DNA from: a bacterium | Lineage (GTDB): Bacteria > Bacillota > Clostridia > Oscillospirales > Oscillospiraceae | Assembly: GCA_004560305.1 (NCBI GenBank) | Contig: SFVI01000015.1 | Span: 1-54,058 of the forward strand | Length of the DNA stretch: 54,058 nt | Direction of reading: 5' to 3' | Shown here: piece by piece, positions 33,067 through 41,774 of the stretch | How the letters are laid out: every line of letters begins with the position of its first letter | How positions within the stretch are numbered: position 1 is the stretch's first letter | Notes under the pieces: model-generated | Told to the model about the DNA's origin: nothing | What the model saw: the letters and a program-made list of their open reading frames with translations, nothing else | The model's database searches: none | Position numbers and translations under genes: made by a program

Positions 33067-33864
33067 ATGGATAACAGACCGATTGGAATTTTTGATTCCG
33101 GCTTGGGCGGCCTCACGGCAGTCATGGCCCTGCGGCGGCTGATGCCGGAAGAAAACATCGTTTATTTTGCCGACAGCGCCCGGGTGCCCTATGGGGAGAA
33201 AAGCCGGGAGGAGCTGCTGGTCATGGCCCGGCAGGATCTGGACCTGCTGGCCTCCTTCTCCGCCAAGGCCATCATCGCCGCCTGCGGCACCGTGTCCAGC
33301 AACGCATCCCACATTCTGGAGGGCTATCCCCTGCCGGTCTGCGGCGTATTGAAGCCGGGCATCGAAGCCATGGCCCGTGTTCCGGGCAGGGCGCCCCTGG
33401 GCATCATCGCCACAGCAGCCAGCATCAAGGCCGGCGCCTTCCGCCGGGCCCTGACGGAAAAGGCCCCCGGCCGGCAGATCATTGATCTGCCCTGCCCGGA
33501 CTTTGTCCCCCTGATCGAGAGCGGCCATACCAGCCCGGAAGACCCGGCCCTGCGCCGGGCTGTGGAGGAAGCGCTGGCCCCGGTGAAGGCCGCGGGGGCA
33601 GGGGCGCTGCTGCTGGGCTGCACCCATTACGGCATCATTTCCGATGCCATCCGGGACTATCTGGGCCCGGAGGTGGCGCTGGTCAGCGCCTCGGACTGCG
33701 TGGCGGAAAAGACCTGTCGGAAGCTGGAGGCCCTGGGCCTCACCGGCGGCAGCGGGGAAACCCGGTATTACACCAGCGGCGATGCCGCCGCCTTCTCCGC
33801 CGCGGCCTCGGCCCTGCTGGGGCAGGAAATTCATGCAGAGCATGTGCCTGCTATGGAAATTTAA
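33067..33864 (+). CDS. murI: Glutamate racemase
   Basis: Makes D-glutamate for peptidoglycan. The 265-residue protein has the N-terminal IGIFDSGLGGLTAV motif, the first catalytic Cys in AACGTVSSNA (Cys73, with Gly where most relatives have Asn) and the second in LLLGCTHYG (Cys185). The start is set by GGAGAG 7 bases upstream; the frame extends 52 codons upstream across the promoter and is not used. It heads a murI-DUF1934-argS run. Confidence 0.95.
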   Translation: MDNRPIGIFDSGLGGLTAVMALRRLMPEENIVYFADSARVPYGEKSREELLVMARQDLDLLASFSAKAIIAACGTVSSNASHILEGYPLPVCGVLKPGIEAMARVPGRAPLGIIATAASIKAGAFRRALTEKAPGRQIIDLPCPDFVPLIESGHTSPEDPALRRAVEEALAPVKAAGAGALLLGCTHYGIISDAIRDYLGPEVALVSASDCVAEKTCRKLEALGLTGGSGETRYYTSGDAAAFSAAASALLGQEIHAEHVPAMEI

Positions 33865-33886
33865 GAAACAAGGAAGAACATAAACA

Positions 33887-34336
33887 ATGATGAAAGATGT
33901 GGTCATATCCATCCGGGCCATCCAGGCCTGCGGCATGGATGACGAGGACCTGGTGGAATTCACCACCGACGGGCTTTACACCTACGACGGCGAGGTGGGC
34001 TGCCTGACCTATATGGAGACGGAGGTCACCGGTCTGGAGGGCACCCGCACCAGCGTGATGGTGATGCCGGACCAGGTGGTGGTGGACCGGGACGGCCTGA
34101 TCACCAGCCGGATGATCTTCAAGGAGGGGGCGCGGGATTCCTTCCTCTACAACACCCCCTACGGCACTGCCACCATGAACATCAACACCCGGCGCATCCA
34201 CCGTCAGGTGGGGGAGCACGGCGGCAATGTAGAGATCGACTATGTGGTGGATATGGAGCACGCCGTGGTCACCCGCAACAAGTTCCAGCTGAATATTACA
34301 GAACAAAACATGACAGGAGAGCAGTGCCATGCCTAA
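33887..34336 (+). CDS. DUF1934 (YwiB-like) protein
   Basis: Calycin-like beta-barrel protein of 149 residues, with DLVEFTTDGLYTYDGEVGCLTYMETEVTGLEGTRTSVMV and FLYNTPYGTATMNINTRRI typical of DUF1934. B. subtilis ywiB also lies next to argS. Function unknown. Its end overlaps argS by 8 bases, implying coupled translation. Confidence 0.88.
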   Translation: MMKDVVISIRAIQACGMDDEDLVEFTTDGLYTYDGEVGCLTYMETEVTGLEGTRTSVMVMPDQVVVDRDGLITSRMIFKEGARDSFLYNTPYGTATMNINTRRIHRQVGEHGGNVEIDYVVDMEHAVVTRNKFQLNITEQNMTGEQCHA

Positions 34337-36068
34337 CATGATACAAAACGCCAAAGACAGCATCAGTCAGATTTTGAACGCCGCCTATCAGAAGGCCGCC
34401 GAGAAGGGAGAGCTCCCCGCCGGGGCTGCCCTCAGCGGCACCGTGGAGATCCCCAAGGACAGCGCCAACGGCGACTTTGCCGCCAACCACGCCATGGCCG
34501 GGGCTAAGGCCCTGCACATGGCCCCCCGGAAGATCGCCGAGACCCTGATCGCCAACGCCGATCTGGCAGATACCTGGTTTGCCTCTGTGGAGGTGGCCGG
34601 CCCCGGCTTCATCAACTTCCGCCTGGCGGACAGGTGGTATGCCGATGTGCTGCAGGCCGTCACCCGGGAGGGTGCCGACTATGGCCGCAGCGACATTGGC
34701 CACGGCCAGAAGGTGATGGTGGAATTTGTCTCCGCCAATCCCACCGGCCCCATGCACATGGGTAACGCCCGTGGCGGCGTGCTGGGGGACGCCCTGGCCA
34801 GCGTGCTGGACCGGGCCGGTTATCAGGTCTGGCGGGAGTTCTATGTGAACGACGCCGGCAACCAGATCGAGAAGTTTGCCAACTCCATCGACGCCCGCTA
34901 CCAGCAGCTTCTGCTGGGGGAGGAGCAGGTGGCCTTCCCGGAGGACGGCTATCACGGGGACGATATCAAGGACCTGGCCAAGCTGTTTTATGAAGCCAAT
35001 GGGGACAAGTACCTGACCGTCCCGGTGGCGGAGCGGCACCAGGCCATGGCGGAATTCGGCCTGCAGCGGAACATCCCTAAAATGCAGGAGGATCTGCGCC
35101 GCTACGGCATTGAATATGACCAGTGGTTCTTTGAATCCGAGCTGCACGAGAGCGGCTATGTGGCCGAATCCGTCCAGAAGCTGACGGACCGGGGCTACAC
35201 CTATGAGAAGGACGGGGCCCTCTGGCTCAAAACCTCCCAGATCCTTGCCGAGCAGCTGCTGAAAGCCGGCAAGAAGCAGGAGGAGATCGACAAGCTGGAG
35301 CTGAAGGACGACGTGCTGCGCCGGGCCAACGGCTTTTACACCTACTTTGCTGCCGACATCGCCTATCACCGCAACAAGCTGGAGAAGCGTGGCTTTGACA
35401 AGGCCATCAACGTCTGGGGCGCCGATCATCACGGTCATGTGGCCCGGCTGAAGGGCGCCATGGACGCCCTGGGCCTGGACGGGGAGCACCGGCTGGACAT
35501 CGTGCTGATGCAGCTGGTGAAGCTGACCCGCAACGGCGAGGTGGTGCGTATGTCCAAGCGCACCGGCAAGGCCATCTCCCTTACCGACCTGCTGGATGAG
35601 ATCCCGGTGGATGCCGCCCGGTACTTCTTCAACTCCCGGCCGGAGTCCCCGGTGGAGTTTGACCTGGAGCTGGCCATCCGCCAGGACAGCGAGAACCCGG
35701 TGTACTACGTTCAGTATGCCCACGCCCGCATCTGCACCCTGCTGTCCGCCCTGGCCGCCGAGGGGCACACCGTCCCCGCCAGTGCCGACGCTGCACTGCT
35801 CTCCACGGCTGAGGAGAAGGAGCTGATCAAGCAGCTGGCCGCTCTGCCGGAGGAGATTCGCCTGGCCGCCCGGGACTATGACCCCAGCCGCATCAACCGC
35901 TACGTCACGGAGCTGGCCGCCCGCTTCCACCGCTTCTACACCGTCTGCCGCATCAAGGGCGCGGAGAGCGATGTGCAGGCCGCCCGCCTGCTGCTGGCCG
36001 ACTGTGTCCGCCGGGTCATCGCCGTGTCCCTGGGCATCATCGGCGTCACCGCCCCGGAGAAGATGTAA
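34329..36068 (+). CDS. argS: Arginyl-tRNA synthetase
   Basis: Class I synthetase of 579 residues: an N-terminal Arg-tRNA-binding domain (about 5-115), the HIGH-type motif PTGPMHMGN (138-146), a KMSKS-type motif MSKRTG and a C-terminal DALR anticodon-binding domain (YYVQYAHARIC...YDPSRINRYVTELAARFHRFY). AGGAG lies 9 bases upstream. No T-box leader is present because the gene sits inside an operon. Confidence 0.97.
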   Translation: MPNMIQNAKDSISQILNAAYQKAAEKGELPAGAALSGTVEIPKDSANGDFAANHAMAGAKALHMAPRKIAETLIANADLADTWFASVEVAGPGFINFRLADRWYADVLQAVTREGADYGRSDIGHGQKVMVEFVSANPTGPMHMGNARGGVLGDALASVLDRAGYQVWREFYVNDAGNQIEKFANSIDARYQQLLLGEEQVAFPEDGYHGDDIKDLAKLFYEANGDKYLTVPVAERHQAMAEFGLQRNIPKMQEDLRRYGIEYDQWFFESELHESGYVAESVQKLTDRGYTYEKDGALWLKTSQILAEQLLKAGKKQEEIDKLELKDDVLRRANGFYTYFAADIAYHRNKLEKRGFDKAINVWGADHHGHVARLKGAMDALGLDGEHRLDIVLMQLVKLTRNGEVVRMSKRTGKAISLTDLLDEIPVDAARYFFNSRPESPVEFDLELAIRQDSENPVYYVQYAHARICTLLSALAAEGHTVPASADAALLSTAEEKELIKQLAALPEEIRLAARDYDPSRINRYVTELAARFHRFYTVCRIKGAESDVQAARLLLADCVRRVIAVSLGIIGVTAPEKM

Positions 36069-36095
36069 GCGGAGCCGTTTTATACCATATACAAG

Positions 36096-36371
36096 GAGCT
36101 GCAGCAGAACGGATCGTTCTGCTGCAGCTCAGCTTGTCAAAAAAGTCCACCAAGGACTTTTTTGACCGCTTCAACCGCCGAGCATTTTGATCTTATCAAA
36201 ATGCTGCTTCGCTTGAAAAGCCTTGATTTTCAAGGCTTTTCTGCGGCGGGTTATTGGAATGCGAGGCGGGTCTCAACCCCCTCGCGCACCCCCGCTACTC
36301 TATCTTCGACAGGTGAAGCATCGTTTTTTGACAGTCTCAGCTGCAGCAGAACGGATCGTTCTGCTGCAGCT
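36096..36371. repeat. Hairpin-rich intergenic element flanked by two copies of a 33-bp palindrome
   Basis: A 33-bp palindrome (two 14-bp arms around a 5-base centre) occurs at 36097-36129 and again, identically, at 36339-36371. Between them lie about 210 bases with hairpins at 36139-36163 (AAAAAAGTCC arms), around 36183-36206 (GCATTTTGAT arms) and around 36216-36242 (GAAAAGCCTTGA arms), and near-terminal inverted GTCAAAAAA/TTTTTTGAC. The first copy follows argS and the second is followed by CCCTTTTTCC, so both can act as terminators. No credible protein is encoded in 36069-36403. Confidence 0.8.
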
Positions 36372-36403
36372 CCCTTTTTCCTTGTTTTTTCCTTGTTTTC
36401 GGC

Positions 36404-36610
36404 TCAGCGGATGTCGATGACCGCATAGCCCTGGTCTGTCACGGCGGCTTTCAGGGTCTCGTCGCTGACGTTCTCCACGGTGACAACGGCGGTGCCGGCG
36501 GTGTGGCTCACCTGGGCGCTCTGAACGCCGGGGATGGCCTCCAGGGTCTTTTTCACCCGTCCCTCACAGTGGGCGCACATCATGCCCTCGATGGTCATGG
36601 TTCTTGTCAT
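36404..36610 (-). CDS. copZ: Possible stand-alone CopZ-like chaperone from an internal start in copA
   Basis: An in-frame ATG at 36610 is preceded by AAGGAGG with an 8-base spacing, an ideal ribosome site inside copA. Initiation here would give a 68-residue HMA protein (MTRTMTIEGMMCAHCEGRV...) of standard CopZ length that delivers Cu(I) to CopA. Whether both fused and free forms are made is inference. Confidence 0.6.
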   Translation of the reverse strand: MTRTMTIEGMMCAHCEGRVKKTLEAIPGVQSAQVSHTAGTAVVTVENVSDETLKAAVTDQGYAVIDIR

Positions 36611-38929
36611 AGCTTTTTCCTCCTTATTTTCATTGGGTTTTGACTTGCTTTTGCGCCCTCTTTTTTTATCATTTCGGGCGCTTTGAATATCCACCAGGTT
36701 CAGCCGCAGGGCGTTGGTGACCACGCAGAAGCTGCTGAGGCTCATGGCGGCAGCGGCAAACATGGGGCTAAGGCTGACACCCAGGCCCACCAGGGCCCCC
36801 GCCGCGATGGGGATTCCCACGGTGTTATAGAAGAAGGCCCAGAACAGGTTCTGGTGGATGTTGCGCAGGGTGGCGCGGCTGAGGCGGATGGCAGCGCAGA
36901 CATCCAGCAGGCTGCCCTTCATCAGCACCAGGTCCGCCGCGTCCACGGCAATGTCCGCCCCGGCGCCGATGGCGATGCCCACATCCGCACGCTTCAGGGC
37001 TGGAGCGTCATTGATGCCGTCGCCCACCATGGCGGTCTTTCCCTGCTGACAGAGCTCCTGGATCACCGCCGCCTTGCCGTCGGGCAGGACACCGGCAATA
37101 ACCTGATCCACTCCCGCCTGCTTTCCGATTGCCTCAGCGGTGCGCCGGTTGTCGCCGGTGAGCATCACTACCTGAATGCCCATGTTCTTCAGCTGGGCGA
37201 TGGCCTCCGGACTGTCCGGCTTGATCACGTCCGCCACGGCGATGAGGCCCAGCAGTTCCCCATCCCTGGCGAAGAACAGGGGTGTTTTGCCCTGGGCGGA
37301 AAGCTCCGCCGCCCGCTCCTTCACAGGATCGCTCACCTGGGCAAGGCCGCTGATGAAGTCCAGGCTGCCTCCGGCGGCCTCAGCACCGGCCACCTTGGCC
37401 TTCAGGCCGTTGCCGGGCAGGGCCTGGAAGTCCCGGGCTTCGCTGATGGTCAGCTTTTCCTTTTCCGCCCCGGCCAGGATGGCCTTGGCCAGGGGGTGCT
37501 CGCTGCGGCTTTCCAGACTGGCGGCAAAGCGGAGCAGCTCCGTCCCGGTGACGCCTTCAGCGGGGAGAATATCGGTGATCTCCGGGGTGCCGGCGGTGAT
37601 GGTACCGGTTTTATCCAGGACCACTGTATCCACCTGGCCGGTGACCTCCAGGGAAGCAGCGGTTTTGAACAGGACACCGTGGCGGGCGCCCAGGCCGCTG
37701 CCCACCATGATGGCTACCGGCGTGGCCAGACCCAGGGCGCAGGGGCAGCTGATCACCAGCACAGAAATGCCCCTGGCCAGGGCAAAGCCCAGGCCCCGGC
37801 CCAGCAGCAGCCACACCGCCGTGGTCACCAGGGCGATGGCAATCACCGCCGGGACGAACACGCCGGAGACCTTGTCCGCCACCTTGGCGATGGGGGCCTT
37901 GGTAGCGGCAGCGTCGCTGACCATGCGGATGATCTGGCTGAGGGTGGTGTCTTCCCCTACCCGCAGGGCCTCACAGCGGATGTAGCCCGCCTGGTTCACG
38001 GTGGCGGCGGAGACCCGGTCCCCTGCCGCTTTATCCACGGGGATGCTCTCGCCGGTGAGGGCGGACTCATCCACACTGCTCTCGCCCTCCAGAATGACCC
38101 CGTCCACAGGGATGCTCTCCCCGGGCCGGACAGCAAAAATGTCACCCTTTTTCAGTTCTTCAACAGGGATCTGCCGCTCCTGCCCATTTTCCACGATGGT
38201 GGCGGTTTTGGGGGCCAGGTCCATCAGGCCGCGGATGGCATCGGTGGTCTTGCCCTTGCTGCGGGCCTCCAGCATCTTGCCCACGGTGATCAGGGTCAGG
38301 ATCATGGCGGCAGATTCAAAGTAGAAGTCCATCATATAGCCCATGACGGCCTCCATATCTCCCCGCACCTGAGCCCCGGTCATGGCAAAGAGCGCATAGG
38401 TGCTGTAGACAAAGGCCGCGCCGGCGCCCAGAGCCACCAGGCTGTCCATATTGGGGGCGCGGTGCATCAGGCCCTTGAAGCCGCTGATGAAAAACTTCTG
38501 GTTGATGACCATGATGATGCCGGTCAGCAGCAGCTGGGCCAGGCCCATGGCCACATGGTTATCCGTGAAGAAGGCCGGCAGGGGCCAGCCCCACATCATA
38601 TGCCCCATGGACAGATACATCAGGATCAGCAAAAAACCCAGAGAGGTGAATAAGCGCCGTTTCAGCGCCGGGGTCTCCCGGTCCTTCAGCGGGTCCTCCT
38701 GCGCTGTCTCCTTCGCGCTGCCTGTGCCTTTCAGGCTGGCGCCGTAGCCGGCGGCCTCCACGGCCCGGATGATCTCCCCCCGGGCGGCGCTGCCCTCCAC
38801 GACCATGGAATTGGTCAGCAGGTTCACGGCGCAGCTCTCCACCCCCGGCAGGGCGGATACCGCCTTTTCCACCCGGGCAGAGCAGGCGGCACAGCTCATG
38901 CCCGTCACATTGTATTGTTCCATATACAA
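36404..38929 (-). CDS. copA: Cu(I)-exporting P1B-type ATPase with a fused C-terminal CopZ domain
   Basis: Pumps copper out of the cytoplasm. The 841-residue protein has an N-terminal HMA domain (GMSCAAC, Cys13/Cys16), eight membrane helices with the CPC ion site (395-397), the phosphorylated Asp in DKTGT (439-443), SEHPLAKA and GDGINDAP. After the last helix a basic linker (about 750-773) leads to a second HMA domain (GMMCAHC, residues 774-841), which is normally the separate chaperone CopZ. An internal ribosome site precedes that domain (see next entry). It follows csoR by 7 bases. Confidence 0.94.
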   Translation of the reverse strand: MYMEQYNVTGMSCAACSARVEKAVSALPGVESCAVNLLTNSMVVEGSAARGEIIRAVEAAGYGASLKGTGSAKETAQEDPLKDRETPALKRRLFTSLGFLLILMYLSMGHMMWGWPLPAFFTDNHVAMGLAQLLLTGIIMVINQKFFISGFKGLMHRAPNMDSLVALGAGAAFVYSTYALFAMTGAQVRGDMEAVMGYMMDFYFESAAMILTLITVGKMLEARSKGKTTDAIRGLMDLAPKTATIVENGQERQIPVEELKKGDIFAVRPGESIPVDGVILEGESSVDESALTGESIPVDKAAGDRVSAATVNQAGYIRCEALRVGEDTTLSQIIRMVSDAAATKAPIAKVADKVSGVFVPAVIAIALVTTAVWLLLGRGLGFALARGISVLVISCPCALGLATPVAIMVGSGLGARHGVLFKTAASLEVTGQVDTVVLDKTGTITAGTPEITDILPAEGVTGTELLRFAASLESRSEHPLAKAILAGAEKEKLTISEARDFQALPGNGLKAKVAGAEAAGGSLDFISGLAQVSDPVKERAAELSAQGKTPLFFARDGELLGLIAVADVIKPDSPEAIAQLKNMGIQVVMLTGDNRRTAEAIGKQAGVDQVIAGVLPDGKAAVIQELCQQGKTAMVGDGINDAPALKRADVGIAIGAGADIAVDAADLVLMKGSLLDVCAAIRLSRATLRNIHQNLFWAFFYNTVGIPIAAGALVGLGVSLSPMFAAAAMSLSSFCVVTNALRLNLVDIQSARNDKKRGRKSKSKPNENKEEKAMTRTMTIEGMMCAHCEGRVKKTLEAIPGVQSAQVSHTAGTAVVTVENVSDETLKAAVTDQGYAVIDIR

Positions 38930-38936
38930 GATCCTC

Positions 38937-39239
38937 TTACTTCATCATTTTCTGCAGGATACTGACCAGCTCATCAATGGTCTCGTCCTTCCCGGCCCGG
39001 ATGTCCTGGGCCACGCAGGTGCGGATATGGGCGGAGAGCAGCTCCCGGCTGAAGGCGTTCAGCGCGGCAGCGGCAGCGGAGGCCTGGGTCAAAATATCGA
39101 TACAATAGGCGTCCTTCTCCACCATGCCCCGGATGCCCCGGATCTGCCCCTCAATGCGGCTGAGCCGGTTGATGAGGCTTTTATACTCCTCCTCGCTCCG
39201 TTTTTTGGTGCGATTCTGACAGCAGTCACAGCCTTCCAT
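38937..39239 (-). CDS. csoR: CsoR-family copper-sensing repressor
   Basis: All-helical repressor of 100 residues with the CsoR Cu(I) ligands Cys46, His71 and Cys75 (YCIDIL...HIRTC). An N-terminal Cys cluster CDCC (4-7) is extra. The start MEGCDCC follows GGGGGA; the longer frame reaches into the promoter. First gene of csoR-copA; its operator overlaps its own promoter. Confidence 0.93.
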   Translation of the reverse strand: MEGCDCCQNRTKKRSEEEYKSLINRLSRIEGQIRGIRGMVEKDAYCIDILTQASAAAAALNAFSRELLSAHIRTCVAQDIRAGKDETIDELVSILQKMMK

Positions 39240-39279
39240 TTGCTTTCCCCCTTTCATTATTTCCATCGCTTTCGTGTTT

Positions 39280-39325
39280 ATTATATACCCCCATAGGGTA
39301 TATGTCAAGTACCCTCCCGGGGTAT
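39280..39325 (-). promoter_or_regulatory. csoR-copA promoter with CsoR operators
   Basis: Minus strand: TTGACA (39308-39303), 17 bases, TATAAT (39285-39280). The spacer holds most of a perfect 8-bp palindrome, ATATACCC-N5-GGGTATAT (39283-39303). A second TACCC-N5-GGGTA dyad lies at 39310-39324. Both resemble CsoR sites. Confidence 0.8.
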
Positions 39326-39456
39326 TTTTTAACCCGGCACGGGCGGGCGCTGCCGGGCCGGTTTGTTCTCAGATTCACAGCTTTGTTAATGAATTAGCTA
39401 GGTTTCCCCTTCCTGTTTATACATTTTCCCCCTTTATGTATGGCAAATGTGCCAAA

Positions 39457-39470
39457 TTTCCTATAGGAAA
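39457..39470 (+). promoter_or_regulatory. 14-bp perfect palindrome upstream of the BaiCD-like gene
   Basis: TTTCCTATAGGAAA ends 4 bases before the -35, the place of an activator site. Further upstream lie TGGCA-N4-TGCCA (39441-39454) and an ATACAT/ATGTAT pair. No gene is seen in 39326-39608. Confidence 0.6.
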
Positions 39471-39474
39471 GCGA

Positions 39475-39503
39475 TTGCTAATTGTGTAATGTTGTGCTAT
39501 AAT
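39475..39503 (+). promoter_or_regulatory. Predicted promoter of the BaiCD-like gene
   Basis: TTGCTA, 17 bases, TATAAT. The leader is about 100 bases. Confidence 0.7.
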
Positions 39504-39608
39504 GTTAACGAGCTTCGATGGGCACTTTTTATCGTAACGATCGGATGTGCGCCGGTACGGCGTCATCTCCGTTAATAACTTGAACAAAGAATCAGAAAGG
39601 AAGATTTT

Positions 39609-41684
39609 ATGGACGCAAAGTATCAGCCTCTATTTACTCCCTGGAAAATCGGCAATGTGGAAATAAAAAACCGCATCGTCCAGTGCTCCATGGGCGGCAC
39701 CTCCCTCTTCGGCTGGCTGGAGCCGAACCACTTCGATAAGGAAGCCGCTTACTTCCTGCTCAACAGAGCACAGGACGGCGTGGGCCTGATCCTGCCCGGT
39801 ATGCAGTGTGTCAGAGACCAGCTGGGTATCCCCGGCAGAAAGTGGCTGTACCAGAACGACCAGATGTTCAAACAGCTGAAGGAGTACATGGTGGAGTTCC
39901 ACAAGACCGGGGCAAAGCTGTTCATCCAGCTGGCCGCCGGTATGGGCCGTTCCATGGCCATCAACGGCTGGATGACCACGCTGGCCAAGAACGACGTGCT
40001 CAATAAGCTGGCAAGCCCCATTGTGGACGTGCAGTACTGCTGCGCCTCCGCCTCCGCCACCCCCAACCGCTGGGCTGAGGACGTGACCTCCCGTCCCCTC
40101 ACCGTGGCTGAGATCCAGGAGATGGTGGTGGCCTTCGGTAAGACCGCCAAGCGCCTGAGAGAGGCCGGCGTTGACGGCGTTGAGATTCACGCTGTCCATG
40201 AGGGCTATCTGCTTGACCAGTTCACCATGTCCAACTGGAACTACCGTACCGACCAGTACGGCGGCTCTTTCGAGAACCGCTTCCGCTTCCCGGTGGAGAT
40301 CGTTCAGGAGATCAAAAAGCAGGCCGGCGCCGACTTCCCCGTCTCCCTGCGTTACTCCGTCGTCTCCAAGACCAAGGCCTGGGGCAAGGGCGCTATGCCT
40401 TATGAGACCGACTTCGAGGAGTGGGGCCGCGACATGGAAGAGTCCGAGCGGGCCATCAAGTATCTGGGCGACGCCGGCTACGATATGTTCAACTGCGACA
40501 ACGGCACCTACGACGCCTGGTACTGGGCACATCCGCCACAGTACATGCCGGATAACTGCAACCTGGAGTATGTAAAGCACATCAAGAAGTTCACCGATAA
40601 GCCCGTGGTCTGCGCAGGCCGTATGGATCCTGTCAAGGCCGCTGAGGAGATCGCGGCCGGCACCATCGACGCGGTGGCCATCGCCCGTCAGAACCTGGTT
40701 GACCATGAATGGGTCCACAAGATCATGGAAGGCCGCCAGGACGAGATCAAACCCTGCATCCGCTGCCACAACGGCTGCTTCAACTTCTCCAAGGCCAAGG
40801 GCACTTCCAATATGCAGCGTCTGGACGACTCCCTGCATCTTGCCCGCTGTGCCCTGAACCCCACCACCATGCAGCACAACCGCTACAAGATCGTGCCCAC
40901 CCGGAAGCCCAAGAAGGTGGCCATCATCGGCGGCGGCATCGGCGGTATGGAGTGCGCCCTGGTTCTGCTGCAGCGCGGCCACAAGCCCGTGATCTTTGAG
41001 AAGACCAATGAGCTGGGCGGCCTGTTCCTGACCGCTTCCGCCATGAGCTTCAAGGAGAACGACAAGGAGCTGCTGCGCTGGTACAAGCGGGAAATCGAGA
41101 AGGCTGGCGTGGAAGTCCACTACAATACCGAAGTCACCGATCTGGGCACCCTCCGCGGCTTCGACGATATCATCGTAGCCTCCGGTTCCGTCCCCAGAAC
41201 CATGCCCATGATCCCCGGCTTCGACAAGTGCATGACCTTTACCCAGCTGCTGAAGGAAAAGGCCCCCGTGGGCGACAAGGTGCTGTTCATCGGCGGCGGC
41301 CAGTCCTCCTGCGAGGCGGCCTACGACCTGATCCTCCAGGGCAAGCACCCCATCATCGTGGAGTACGCCAACGATCTGGTCAACGCCCAGGCCACCTGCC
41401 TTGCCAACACCTCCTTCCTCCGTGACGCCATGGAGTACCACAAGGTGCCCGTGTATCTGGAGTCCACCGTCACCGCCATCCGGGACGGCTCCGTCACCGT
41501 GAAGAACGTGAAGACCGGCGACACCTTCGAGGTGGAATGCGACAACGTGGTCAACGGCATCGGCTTTGTTCCCACCCCCGTGGGCGGCAAGAGCAGCAAG
41601 GCCTACCGCGTGGGTGACTGCGTGGCCATCGGCAACCTGCGTACCGTTATCTGGCGTGCATGGGACGTGTGCATGAAGATCTAA
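39609..41684 (+). CDS. BaiCD/BaiH-like NADH:flavin oxidoreductase (2-enoate-reductase family)
   Basis: Cytoplasmic FMN, [4Fe-4S] and FAD enzyme of 691 residues that reduces activated C=C bonds. The N-terminal Old Yellow Enzyme barrel (about 1-370) starts FTPWKIGNVEIKNRIV and has GVDGVEIHAVHEGYLLDQF and YGGSFENRFRF. The cluster ligands are Cys383, Cys386, Cys390 and probably Cys414 (a longer last gap than in BaiCD). A C-terminal FAD/NAD domain starts KKVAIIGGGIGGMECAL (436-452). Same architecture as BaiCD, BaiH, daidzein reductase and 2,4-dienoyl-CoA reductase. It converges on the CoA-transferase operon. Substrate unknown. Confidence 0.87.
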   Translation: MDAKYQPLFTPWKIGNVEIKNRIVQCSMGGTSLFGWLEPNHFDKEAAYFLLNRAQDGVGLILPGMQCVRDQLGIPGRKWLYQNDQMFKQLKEYMVEFHKTGAKLFIQLAAGMGRSMAINGWMTTLAKNDVLNKLASPIVDVQYCCASASATPNRWAEDVTSRPLTVAEIQEMVVAFGKTAKRLREAGVDGVEIHAVHEGYLLDQFTMSNWNYRTDQYGGSFENRFRFPVEIVQEIKKQAGADFPVSLRYSVVSKTKAWGKGAMPYETDFEEWGRDMEESERAIKYLGDAGYDMFNCDNGTYDAWYWAHPPQYMPDNCNLEYVKHIKKFTDKPVVCAGRMDPVKAAEEIAAGTIDAVAIARQNLVDHEWVHKIMEGRQDEIKPCIRCHNGCFNFSKAKGTSNMQRLDDSLHLARCALNPTTMQHNRYKIVPTRKPKKVAIIGGGIGGMECALVLLQRGHKPVIFEKTNELGGLFLTASAMSFKENDKELLRWYKREIEKAGVEVHYNTEVTDLGTLRGFDDIIVASGSVPRTMPMIPGFDKCMTFTQLLKEKAPVGDKVLFIGGGQSSCEAAYDLILQGKHPIIVEYANDLVNAQATCLANTSFLRDAMEYHKVPVYLESTVTAIRDGSVTVKNVKTGDTFEVECDNVVNGIGFVPTPVGGKSSKAYRVGDCVAIGNLRTVIWRAWDVCMKI

Positions 41685-41721
41685 GTCTTCCACGAAACAA
41701 CATAAACAAGGCATAAAAACC

Positions 41722-41760
41722 CACCGGGGCCTGCGAAAGCAGCGCCCCGGTGTTCTTTTT
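41722..41760 (+). terminator. Intrinsic terminator of the BaiCD-like gene
   Basis: CACCGGGGC and GCCCCGGTG arms (41722-41730 with 41744-41752) followed by TTCTTTTT. Confidence 0.8.
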
Positions 41761-41774
41761 GTCAAAAATAGATG

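Noticed and set aside
36162..36428. 88-codon frame inside the palindrome-flanked repeat
   Set aside because: It runs through hairpins and repeated palindromes, lacks a ribosome site and extends into copA antisense.
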